Of a stretch of DNA of 64,000 nucleotides, positions 35,987 through 47,509 are shown piece after piece. The position numbers were made by a program, and so were the translations under genes. Under the pieces are notes generated by a model. That model had not been told where the DNA came from and searched no databases. It saw nothing but the letters and a program-made list of their open reading frames with translations. Source of the DNA: Rhynchonema sp. JSB1_4 (taxonomy: Eukaryota; Nematoda; Chromadorea; Monhysterida; Xyalidae); contig JASAMV010005757.1 of NCBI GenBank assembly GCA_030248065.1, positions 27,298-91,297 of the forward strand. Reading direction: 5' to 3'. The first letter of the stretch is position 1; every line of letters starts with the position of its first letter.

Positions 35987-38900
35987 TCACAGATGTGCAT
36001 CTGAGTCGTGCTGTTCACTGATGGCAGTCGAATGTTTGTGACTGTTGAGTGCGACCATCACCTCCGCATCCGCCGCATCCGCACCACTGTCACTCCGATT
36101 GCGACTTCGCGCGCCACACAGCATCTTGCCGAAATGCTCCCTCAATTCGTGGTTGCAGCTCAGATAGATCGAAAGTCGCAGGAAACTGCAGAAGACGAAC
36201 AGAATCGACTGCACATCGGAGAAGACGGTGTACCACGGTTTCGAGCCGTACTTTTCGTCCATAATCAGATCGGTGAAGAATGTTTCAATGACGCTCAACA
36301 CGAAGCCGGGCGCGTTGCAGAGCAGGTACGATGTGACGATGACCATCATCGTGAACATGGTCTCTCGCATACGCACATTGCGTTGGATTGCGGCCAGCGT
36401 CTGACTTGGATCCGGCACACTCCCACGGCCCCCGTCACTGTGTGAGCCACGACCATTGCACGAGGGCCGGTCGGGTGCACCACCGACGTCACTCGACGGC
36501 GTGGGCGTGGGTAGCCCGCAGTTGAGATTGTTCTCTCCTGCAGTGGTTTGGTCGGTGGAGGACTATGAGCGGTATTGATAATGGCATTTTGAAGAATGGG
36601 CCAGCACACTTGACACAAATCAACGTTGAGTGCACAAAACAAGCAAATTCTGCTTTCACCATGGGAAACACTGCAGTGTGTCAGTTCCCAATAGTGTGTC
36701 CCGTTCACAAACCACATATGCCTGCGTGCGGTGCACTGGGTTACCGTCAGCATGAGGACGCGTTCGGACCACAAATACTGGGTCCAGAGGTCATGCCAGT
36801 ATCGAGAAGACAGACTGCAGTGACTAAATTCTTCTCCTCGTGGCCGTCAAAAGGTCCTAGTATGTACCCGAGACTAATGACACATTATCCAATTCTAACC
36901 ATTTTCGCCCTTGAGTCCATTCAAAATGACCAATCTTTCTTCAGCTTTTCTTTTTCTTTCGGGTGGGGGGCCCCCCACCCGCGCCGGCGGCTCCTCCTCC
37001 CCCCTCGCGCCGCGCCAACCCAAAAAACAGCGGCGCTTCTCCTTCTTCGTGCGCCCGCCCCATCGACGAGGTAACGGTAGTTACCCGAAGTACACCATGG
37101 TTTGAAGTTGAAACCAGACGGTGAATGATTGGGTGTCGGTGATATGTGTACGTGAACGACAGTGTGATGGGATGAGATGATTTGGGGAAAAAAATTTTTT
37201 TTCTCAGGTGAAACATCACCAGGCTGGATTTAGTGATTTTTCCCTATACCTTGCGTGTTAAAAACGGGGTTTTTGGTGTGAGCGCGTGTGATTGGATTCT
37301 GATGATGTTTTGATTGTTTTTGAGAGATAGTCCAGCCAGTACAAAACGCTGAAAATTTCAGCTCGATCCACCCTATAGAAAGGTGTTTTTTGGCCACCCG
37401 AAAATCGGCGTGTCCGGCGCTCCCATTTTACTGGACAGATCACAACTGCGCTAAGGAACATGAATGGATCCGGGCAAGTCGCACATCGTTGGGTTCGGCT
37501 AGTGGTGGAGGCGTAGTACATCTATGGCGCAAAAAATAATATCGCTTCTATCGTGAGGAAATGGCCGGTGATGTTTCACCGAATTAGTTGGTGGACTAAT
37601 GTTTCTGGTTGCTGGTGCGGTCGAGTGTGATTGATTTTGGCAGATGTTTTGATTGTTTTAGAGAGTAGGTGTGGAGGTTAACAACGTGTGAAAATTTCAG
37701 GTCGGTCCACCGTATGAAAAGGGGTTTTTGGGCCACCCAAAAAGGGGTGAAATTTGGGTGTGAGGCCAGGTTCGGGATGGTGGTATGGTTGAATGTTGAT
37801 TGTGTTGGGCAATGTTTTGAGTGTTTTTGAGAGCAAGTCTGGAGGTTAAGAAGGTGTGAAAATTTGAGATTGGTCCGCCCTATAAAAAAGGGTTTTTGGG
37901 CCACCCAAAAATGGGTGAAATTTGGGTGTGCGGCCAGGTTTGCGATGGTGGTATGGTTGAATGTTGATTGTGTTGGGCAATGTTTTGAGTGTTTTTGAGA
38001 GTAAGTCTGGAGGTTAACAAGGTGTGAAAATTTGAGATTGGTCCGCCCTATAAAAAGGGGTTTTTGGGCCACCCAAAAATGGGTGAAATTTGGGTGTGCG
38101 GCCAGGTTTGCGATGGTGGTGTGGTTGAATGTTGATTGTGTTGGGCAATATTTTAATTGTTTTTGAGAGTAAGTCTGGAGGTTAATGACGTGTGAAAATT
38201 TGAGATTGGTCCGCCCTATAAAAAGGGGTTTTTGGGCCACCCAAAAATGGGTGAAATTTGGGTGCGAGGCCAGGTTTGCGATGGTGGTATGGTTGAATGT
38301 TGATTGTGTTGGGCAATGTTTTGAGTGTTTTTGAGAGTAAGTCTGGAGGTTAACAAGGTGTGAAAATTTGAGATTGGTCCACCCTATGAAAAGGGGTTTT
38401 TGGGCCACCCAAAAATGGGTGAAATTTGGGTGTGAGGCCAGGTTTGCGATGGTGGTATGGTTGAATGTTGATTGTGTTGGGCAATGTTTTGAGTGTTTTT
38501 GAGAGTAAGTCTGGAGGTTAACGACGTGTGAAGATTTCAGATTGGTTCACCACCCTATGAAAAGGGGTTTTTGGCCCACCCAAAAATGGGTGAAATTTGG
38601 GTGTGAGGCCAGGTTTGCGATGGTGGTATGGTTGAATGTTGATTGTGTTGGACAATGTTTTGAGTGTTTTTGAGAGTAAGTCTGCAGGTTAACGACGTGT
38701 GAAAATTTCAGATTGGTCCACCTTATGAAAAGGGGTTTTTGGGTGGGTTGGGTAACTTTTCTTTGACAAAAAAAGGGGATTGGGCAACGGCTGGGTACAG
38801 GTCCGAAAAATGGTGTTGTCTGCAGGCAGTAGTTATACTGCAATGTAGGCCATAAAATTGGCACTTTGTTCATCTTGGCCGACATTTTGGCTAAAATAGA

Positions 38901-41900
38901 AATTATATGGAAGGTTGAGCGCGGAGTGAGCGATTTTTGGGATTTTAAGGTCGAAAAATATGCCCATTTTCACCAGTGGTAGGGTAATTTTAAAAAGTTT
39001 TTAGTTCTTGGCCTATATGTATGTTTTTCCGGCGGACCATATGTCGGAGATGACATCATATACATATAATTGTGGACGTCTGCCTGTGCTGACACTCAAG
39101 GGCACCGACGGCGACGCAACGCGTCGACGGAGATCGCCTTTGCCCGTTAGTCGGGGGACTAACCTGTGTGTTTTGTGACGTTAATTGCCGGACTAGCCTG
39201 TGAATTTCGTACGGTTAGTTGGTGGATTAACATATCCAGCCTGTGTGTTTTGTGATTAGACATATTAGTCATGTCATGTGTTGACACTCAAGGGCATCGA
39301 CGGCGACGCAACGCGTCGACGGAGATCGCCTCTGCCCGTTAGTCGGGGGACTAACCTGTGTGTTTTGTGACGTTAATTACCGGACTATCTTATGAATTTT
39401 GTGCGGTTAGTTGGTGGATTAACCTATCCCAGCCCGTGTGTTTTGTGATTGGACATATTAGTCATGTGTTGACACTCAAGGGCGTCGACGGCGACGCATC
39501 GCGTCGACGGAGATCACCCTTGCCCGTTAGTCGTGGGACTAAGCTCTGCGTTTCGTGACGCTAATTGTCGGACTAGCCAGTTAATTTTGTGCGGTTAGTT
39601 GGTGGATTAACCTATCCAGCCTGTGTGTTTTGTGATTAGACATATTAGTCATGTCATGTGTTGACAGTCAAGGGCATCGACGGCGACGCAACGCGTCGAC
39701 GGAGATCGCCCTTGCCCGTTAGTCGGGGGACTAACCTCTGTGTTTGGTGACGTTAATTGTCGGACTAGCCAGTGAATTTTGTGCGGTTAGTTGGTGGATT
39801 AACCTATCCAGCCTGTGTGTTTTGTGATTAGAGATATTAGTCATGTCATGTGTTGACACTCAAGGGCAAGACTACCCACTTTTGTACTGGCATGAGAGAG
39901 CTTGAAACACGGTATCAAGAGTCACCGTTGCACGATTAGTTGAGCTGTTGTTGATGTACCCACAAACCTGCCTTGAAGGCGATTATATGCTTTCCAGGGC
40001 AACAAATGTTACACTGCAACAGAGTTTGATCACATGTGGTGCGAACTGTGACTGTGTTTTGGCAATTATGTGCTGATGAACTAATAGTGTTGAACGTAGT
40101 CCACAACACAACGAAGAACGATCGTGTCACGTATCCTATTGACGGCAGTTTTGGATGATTGAAAGAACAGACCATTTCTGTATTTCGTCAACCTTTTTGC
40201 TGCATTGCAACCTGAAGATATCACAAATTACTTAAAATACAATTAGGCAGGGCAAGTTGCTGAGTTGAGTCGCAGTTGATCACACAAGTGCCCACGCGGG
40301 CCCCTCGCGCCGTACACCATGGCGATTTTTTCGCCAACGTGAACGAACATGACGCTTGTCTTGACCCATTATATCATCAGAAATTGACTGAAATAGTGCA
40401 TCCCGATCAAGGCACTTGTTTTGACCCATTATATCATCAGAAACTGACTGAAATAGTTCATACGGGTCAAGGCACTTGTTTTGACCCATTATATCATCAG
40501 AAAGTGTGCGAGACGAGACATGTGGTCAGCGCAACCATGGTGTACGACATGCCCCCGGGCACTTTTAAAAAAAAACAAAACAACCAAAAAAAAAAAAAAA
40601 AAAAAATCCTAGTGCAGAACTTTGAGTGCACACCAATAAATGCTAGTATCGTATTCCTGAGATCGTGGATTGGAACGGAAAAGACCTGGTGTGCGATACA
40701 TGTATGTGAAGAACGGAGCAAGAACACACCCGATGTACATTCTGAACGCCCATTCAATGTAGTAGTACATCGCGATTGCGTCAATGCCAGTGATCATGAT
40801 GTACATCAAACACAACATTGAATCGGCCAGCGCCAAGAACGTAACGTACAGTCGAGCCGTCGTCAGTTTGTTGTTCACCTGAATATTCACGTTTAGGTGT
40901 GGCACCAATTACTGAACACGGGATTATGCGCTGTGCGGGCGTGCTTTTTTGGGTGCCGTCCGTGTCTCTGTTTTCATAGACGGGCGGTGCACCAGGTCAT
41001 CGTCAGTGCTAATGCACCCGATCATTACGAGACCTGAGACACACTCGTAACGAGCTGCGCCTATGCTTGCATCACTATTTGTCCAATTTAGGATGTCATT
41101 CGACTGAGTCTACGAAATGCCACTGTAATGCAGTTCTGCTTAAAGGGCGTGTCTAACGTCTCTTAACCCCATGTTTTATTGGGTGCAATCGAAAGATGAC
41201 CCCGACAGGCCGCCGTGTGCAAAAAACGCGTCTTCTAGCTTTCTAAATCGCGAAATATTGAGGGTTACTTTTCGAATTAAATCAATTTCCGGACACAAAA
41301 CTCCAGGCGCTTTTGAGTGCGCGCTGCTCACGTTTGGCGTTTTTCTGCTGAAACATTGCATGTTTAAAGTGCCTCTACAATTGAATGTTGACCGCGTTTG
41401 CTGGCAGCCATTTCTTTGGAAAATGAAGGCAAGGAATCAGAAACCCAGATTTAGGGAATGGATTTTCAACTCGTTGCTTTGTGATGTTTCACGGAGCCCC
41501 CATATTTTCACAGGAGGAGAAAAAATGAAAAAAGTTTGAGGCGGGCCTGTGCAAGACAGAAGGTAATCCAATCTAAGATATTTTCAGCGTTTTATACACA
41601 GACGTTTCTCTGTTAAACGAGATATAAAGCATTGCACGAAACGCCAGGTGTGACAAATGATAAACGAAACACTCCGAAAAATCAAGCCATTTTGAAGCAC
41701 CCTTTTACTGCTGTGTAATTTTAGGCATCTGTGGTGAATGAAATTAGTTGTCAATTGCAAATAAAAATCGTCTAATTATCCTGCGTTCAGGATGTGCTTT
41801 TCGTTTTTCAAAACCCTACACAGCTCACACAATGTTTACCACAACATGCGCAAGGCAGCCATGCCACAGCGCACACACAACGACAACACACAGCCGGCAC

Positions 41901-43066
41901 AGCGACAACACAGCAATGTTTCAGCTGGCCAGCTTTGTCGTGTGTGTGCGCTGTGGAATGGCTGCCTTGCGCATGTTGTGGTAAACATTGTGTGAGCTGT
42001 GTAGGGTTTTGAAAAACGAAAAGCACATCCTGAACGCAGGATAATTAGACGATCTTTATTTGCAATTGACAACTAATTTCATTTACCACAGATGCCTAAA
42101 ATTACACAGCAGTAAAAGGGTGCTTCAAAAAGGCTTGATTTTTTCGGAGTGTTTCGTTTATCATTTGTCACACCTGGCGTTTCGTGCAATGCTTTACATC
42201 TCGTTTAACAGAGAAACGTCTGTGTATAAAACGCTGAAAATATCTTAGATTGGATTACCTTCTGTCTTGCACAGGCCCGCCTCAAACTTTTTTCATTTTT
42301 TCTCCTCCTGTGAAAATATGTGGGCTCCGTGAAACATCACAAAGCAACGAGTTGAAAATCCATTCCCTAAATCTGGGTTTCTGACACCCTGCCTTCATAT
42401 TCTGACAAAATGGCTGCAAACAAACGCGGTCAACGGTCAATTGTAGAGTCACTTTAAGCGCGGCTCAGCCGCCTACACAATGCACGTAAACGCTCAACAC
42501 ACAACGCTCTGGCTGCTGGCTGACACAATGAATGTTTCATTTAACCCACAGAAGCTGGTTTGTGTGTGTTTCGCTTCGTAACTTTTCCTGTCTGCTCAGT
42601 CTGAATTTTGTGTCCGGAAATTGATTTAATTCGAAAAGTAACCCTCAAGATTTCGCGATTTAGCGAGTTAGAAGTCGCGGTTTTTTGCACACGGCGGCCT
42701 TTCGAAGACATCTTTCGTGTGTTTGTGTGTACCACCAACCGTGGCGAGATTGAGAAACAGCCAGACACAGGCCAGATTCTTAACGATTCCGATCATCGAC
42801 ATTGCATTCGCGCACATGATGTAGCCGAAACGCACTGGGTCGTACGGATCCTGCAAGATTTTTTTGGACGAAAAGAATTTAAAAACTGAACTCTTAAATG
42901 AAGTCAGCTTCGAGGTACATACCTGAGCGAAACAGTCATCGGTCGGGTTGCTTGTCTTGTTGGTGAGATTGTCGATCGTCGTGGCAGTTTCCAACAGCTG
43001 GGTTGTTATCGTCGACGCTTCGTTTCCATAATTTTCGTACTTTGGCCAAGCCCTACCGGTTTCCAT
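35987..43066 (-). CDS. Rhodopsin-type neuropeptide GPCR (partly resolved)
   Basis: Class A seven-helix receptor of the plasma membrane, looking like the invertebrate FMRFamide/neuropeptide receptor group. Resolved exons: 43066-42923 (N-terminus with glycosylation sites NLT and NKT), 42850-42740 (DPYDPVRFGY and TM1 to LACVWLFLNLAT), 40878-40700 (NNKLTTARLYVTFLALADS, TM2, and TM3 start), 36537-35987 (long third loop PTPTPSSDVGG, TM6 with SYLLCNAPGFVLSVIETF, TM7 ending SFLRLSIYLSCNHELREHF, tail to TGA). The first three junctions keep phase. TM4, TM5 and the DRY-type motif must lie in exons between 40.7 and 36.5 kb that I could not place; MSYTMVALTTCL at about 40,550 may be part of TM3. The usual NPxxY is replaced by LRLSIY. 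Introns carry three satellites and a 1.5-kb palindrome. Confidence 0.85.
37290..38750. repeat. 168-bp tandem satellite, about 7-8 units, in the GPCR intron
   Basis: Landmark GTCTGGAGGTTAAC-type starts recur at 37,841, 38,009, 38,177, 38,345 and 38,513 (168-bp steps) and 38,683. The first unit (37,290-37,560) is diverged. Because 168 is a multiple of three, one minus-strand frame of 270 codons stays open with a 56-aa repeat. I regard it as non-coding. Confidence 0.85.
39070..39870. repeat. About 192-bp tandem satellite, four units
   Basis: GACACTCAAGGGC recurs at 39,091, 39,283, 39,471, 39,663 (as GACAGTCAAG) and 39,855. Each unit contains short palindromes around ACGCGTCGACGG and CGTTAGTCGGGGGACTAAC. 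Confidence 0.85.
40350..40505. repeat. 60-bp tandem repeat, three units
   Basis: TTGACCCATTATATCATCAG repeats at 60-bp steps with AAGGCACTTGT between. It is followed by a poly-A tract (40,568-40,608) that could act as the T-tract of an acceptor on the minus strand. Confidence 0.8.
41191..42720. repeat. 1.5-kb palindrome in GPCR intron 2
   Basis: Arms of about 700 bp meet near 41,890-41,940. Outer ends CGAAAGATG...AGGCCGCCGTGTGC and GCACACGGCGGCC. The arms match closely except for a diverged stretch (41,296-41,430 against 42,385-42,600). The right arm stops about 20 bp from the exon 2 donor of the GPCR. The loop contains ATGTTTCA. Confidence 0.85.
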
Positions 43067-44670
43067 TATTGTGGTTGTCAAGACAGGTTGTGTAATTACA
43101 AGGTAATCTGGAAGAAAATACAAATATGTTGTGATTCTTTTGACATTACGAATCTGCAAAATACAGTCATACCCTGAACGGACTGACAGGCATGGCACAC
43201 TGAGGGCCGGTACGTTATGCCAATACGATGGTGTCTTATAGTTCCAACTGTGTAAGTTTGACAAACGCGGCAACGGTGGTCCACGAAAAAACTTTCTGAC
43301 ATACTGTATGTACGTGATTGGCATGGCAGGGCTGCTGTTCATGTGCGGCACTGTGCCCAGTTTCGCTGATGCGTTAATTTGCCAAAAAAATTCGGCTACC
43401 GAAGGTCCTTTAACTGTGATTGACAGGGCAGCGCACGCATAACCAGGTCTTGGCAACTGTGTACTTATGTATGTATCTCTTGTTGCGACCGATCTAACGG
43501 TAATACATGCTGAGGACAAAATACCCAACCAGTTGCAAGTGTAACAGCATGGTTAAACACGCCATTTCGCGTGTTTTTGGCAATTTTCAGCCGAAACCAC
43601 AAAACACCGCGGTCTTTTTTTGCACGGTAAAAACATGTGTGTTCGAAAGCTCAGATTGACGTCGTCTCCAAAGTACGGTTGGCGCCATTAAGCAAAGACG
43701 CTATTTCAAAGTTCAGCTGGCCAGGTCGCACTACGTGATAGAAACGGATCAATTATGATAATGTAATGTGATGTGTAGGGCTTGGAAGTGGGCCACACAC
43801 GAATTAAAAGTGCGCCCTTATATAGGAACCGCGCGGATAGCTAAACGATCCAAGGAACATTAAAAAATACTCTGGCCGTCTTCCGAGAAAAATCATCATA
43901 ATATTTTATGGTCGGAGCGCGCGCATTATTTATACGAATGCCTTCAGTTGGCGTGAATTTAAAGCCCGAACTTAATGGTGTAAATGGTTTGAAGAATCGC
44001 GGGACACAAAGGCCGTCAGATGCCTTATGGTTATAAGAAATCTTTTTGTTTGTTTAGAACATTGTTTGAAACATCAGTCAGCATAGGCCTGCGCCCAACC
44101 ACAGTCGAAAACTTAAGCATGAGCAGCAAGAAACTTCGCATATCAATCGACATTAAGACCGGTTAGCTACTACATATGTACATAGGTAGATCAGTTCTGA
44201 ATTGCAAGCAAACATGGGCACGGCCTGGGGATGGGCCTGATCACGAAGAGCATCTTCTTTTTTTACGCTGCTCAGGCCACCAAATTTCGCGTTAAAACTT
44301 CGTGCCATCTCTCGTTTACACAGTGCAAGGTTTTTCAGCAGCTAATATGTAATGTATACGCGCATTGTCACGCTCACTTAACGCCCTCCAATGACTGAAA
44401 GATAAAAAGACACCTATAAATTGTCGGCCTTCATAAATTGGCCGCGTACGTGTCTGGCAGTGCACAGCGGAGTTCCTCAAACAATGGTTCACTGCTGTTC
44501 GTGAAACAACGATAGAACAATATCACTGAATAAGTTTAAGTTTTGACGGGATCAGCGGGAGAATGAATAGTTTCAGTGTTTCTCTTCAGATCAGCTGATT
44601 TTCAACGGCAAAAATTGCCAGCCGGTTTGGGGAAATGAAATGTCATCCTCAACATCCCTGCATCACATTA
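43067..44670. other. No gene recognised upstream of the GPCR
   Basis: The minus-strand frame at 43,070-43,528 runs straight on from the GPCR start, so 5' leader or additional N-terminal exons are possible. Nothing else supportable. Confidence 0.4.
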
Positions 44671-44672
44671 TT

Positions 44673-45140
44673 AGGTACCGGAAAAATTCGACTTAGCCCC
44701 CTGGGGGCTTATTTGGGACATTGGTGTGTTTTGAGATTTTAAACCAAAAAAATTGTCCCTAATAAGCCCCCAGCAAACTTTCAAATAAAATCCTCCAGTG
44801 GGGCTTAATTGGGATCCTTGCACACTGAAAATGTTGCATGGTACTCTCCGAACTGTAAATGCATTTGTTTAGTCATCCTAAACAATATAAGAATGACTAT
44901 TATAGTTACACGACTGTTTACGTGCAAGTCATTAAGATTATTTGCCAAAAACTTATGTCGTGAAACATGGATATTGTGAGGAACAACAGTGCAATATGCA
45001 CAATATTTAACGTGTTCCTGAGGGACAGAAGAATTTTTTACCAAAATAGGCATACAGGGGGGCTTTTCCGGAAAACTTGCCAAATAACCCCCAGTGGGGC
45101 TTGCTCGGAGCGGGGTTAATCAAACTTCTCCGGTACATAC
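44673..45140. mobile_element. Element with TACCGGA ends and AAGCCCC words
   Basis: Ends GGTACCGGAAAAATTCGAC and CTTCTCCGGTACAT, inverted. GGGGGCTTATTTGGGA, AATAAGCCCCCAGC and GTGGGGCTTAATTGGG words lie inside. Same end type as 56,150-56,515. No clear target duplication. Confidence 0.55.
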
Positions 45141-47509
45141 ATACCTTGTGAGGTCTACCACAACAGACAATTACATAATAATTGCACAAGATTCACAAAC
45201 ATTTTGCTGCAGATGCGGATCAGATTGCTGCAGATCGGCTGCTGTAACAACATCATAGTATGATCACACGAACTGCTTTTATGTGAGATGTGTAGCGGCA
45301 GGTTTTACCTGCCTGAAAAATCCGGCAACAATAAGGCCAGAGCCAAACAAAGCTCCTTCCCGGAAGGTGGATGGTCTTTTTCGATATGTGTATAAGCCAA
45401 TCATGATCTTGACAGATACGCGATTTTCAGCTGCAGTCTGACTTGTTTTTATGAGCGTCGTAAAAACATGTGCGCGACATCTTTCGAATTCCGAGCCCCA
45501 AATTGATCAACAGCAGGTTTGCGGTTCAGGCAGCCACAAACCAGCGCGCACACTCGCCAAAGTCGCAGACGAAGCACTCATGGTTTTTTTCAGCGCATGA
45601 CCATTTGGTCGGGTCCAAGACGATCAAGCGCTACGATGCCATACACTTTGTTTGTGTCTGTTTGCTGTGATGAATACAAGCGATTAGGTTTGGGCTGTCG
45701 CGCCGCGCGTGCACTGTTCATAATCGTGACTGACAAAAACGTGTGCCATGGATAGTATCAACTTTGAGGGTAAATTCAGATGTGATGCCGTAGCTGGATT
45801 GTTTTGGGCTCTATACGGTGTGACTGCACGAGGTATACTTTTGGTCTGATCAGGCCTTAAACGTCATTGGCTGACTGATGTTTCACATAAAACAATGTAA
45901 ATAGTTTGAAACGTCAGAGGAAACGATTCAATGTCAGATTGCAGCAGAATTGTCTGTGTCGTTGCCCCCAGAGTTGAATCCATCCCACCAGACACGGGAG
46001 ATATCACGACGGACACGGCCGCCCAGCGATACGGCCCCTCCTGTACACGCTCATTTTTGCGCAAACTTGGTGAGTAGAAGTTCCGATTTGAGGGTTCCAT
46101 ATTATACGTTGGGGGGAAAGGGACCCGAAGTCTATAAAAGTCCAACGGGCGGTTTGCGTTCGTGTTTGGGTACCGCGACGGGGTCATACAGCGACATCGC
46201 CCATAGCCACCAGATTTGGCAGGCCAAAAGCGACGCGGCCCCGGCCGACAGAGATTATGACAGGACTGGGGCGCCCGCGGCCGCGCAAAAACCGCCCGCC
46301 AGAACAAAAGAAGACACAGCGAACTTAGGGAAACAGAACTACAGCTAGCGCAAGGGGCGACCTCCGGGGGCACAGGGAAAACCCCCCAAAGCCCCGAAAG
46401 GAGACCACAGCCGAGAGAAGAGACTCAAGGAAGAGCCTCTAAAGCAGGACTCCAAAAACGCAACTCAAGGCCGAGCGCACGAAACGGTCGAACGGGAAGC
46501 GACACAAACAAACAAAGAAGACATAGCACGCATCCAACTAAAGCACCACCGAAAAAACGAATATCGCAAAGCCGCAGCAGCGACCCCGCCCCAAAAGACA
46601 CACCACACCGCACACGACAAGACAGCACGCCATAGCAATAGACCATCCACCGAAAACAACACACATACAGACGCAATCTAGCAAAGAAGCGCGCACGCCG
46701 CAAACAGCAAAGATACAAAAGAAGAACCGCCACGCCCCATCCCCCCCCCCATACACAAAGCCCACGCCCACCCCCCCACCCCCACCCACCACCAACCACA
46801 AACACCAACAACACAAAACAAAACAACAAAAAACACAACAATATATCAAACAGATCATTATCATCAAAGACCTTGATGAAATGTGACTACCTGGTCCGAT
46901 CACATTGCTGTGATGTGACTATCCACGTTTGATATCGACCTATGTTTATGCGACATGTTTTTTCCTGCGTTGACACAATGTATCGTAATTGCTGTCCAAG
47001 AGCACTGTTTCATCTGACAAGATTTTGACATGACCATGTCATAGCTGGTAACCAATTCCAATACTGTCGTTTCTAAAGTTCTAGACTGATAAGCAACCCA
47101 TGTTTTTATTTCATTGCGTTAAGACTTTAACTTTCTACTTTTGTAACTGGGATACGCCATAATATTATTGTAGTGTTTTTGCTCGGAAAGATACTGAAAT
47201 GAACATAGCAATCCGTGATAGTGAAACATTACTGATTCCCGCGCGCTTTTTATGTCGAATATTACACACAGTTTGTAAGCGTTACACACTGTCCGTATAA
47301 TTTTTATTCTAAAGAAAATTACAGTGTCTGTCTGTATCAGCATATTTTACCGAAACTCACGGTAAAATTAGTTTACACACTGTTCCCGGAGATTGGTATC
47401 GTCATAGCCTTATGTGAATCCTACGCTCCGATTCATTTTATCTACCCAAGGCTCTTAACTGACCAAGCTTGGTTGTCAGATATCCTCATGGACTGTTCCT
47501 TCTTCTCAG
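45141..47509. other. No gene recognised; includes a T-poor tract (46,250-46,860)
   Basis: The tract has roughly 5% T on the plus strand for 600 bp, with A and C dominating, then A/C simple sequence. Outside it the region is ordinary with short frames only. The tract may be an assembly or base-calling artefact. Confidence 0.5.

Noticed and set aside
36565..36774. NGTHYWELTHCSV read on the minus strand as extracellular loop 2 of the GPCR
   Set aside because: It can be joined in phase to the last exon, but that would skip TM5, and no adjacent TM4 is seen. Left unassigned.
37596..38408. 270-codon minus-strand frame with 56-aa repeats
   Set aside because: Fully explained by the 168-bp satellite, whose period is a multiple of three; no start context, domain or splice support.
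40276..40821. 181-codon plus-strand frame
   Set aside because: Spans a 60-bp tandem repeat and a poly-A tract, and runs antisense to a real GPCR exon.
46425..46903. Gly- and Cys-rich minus-strand frames over the T-poor tract
   Set aside because: Open because the complementary strand is nearly free of A, so stop codons are rare; composition artefact.
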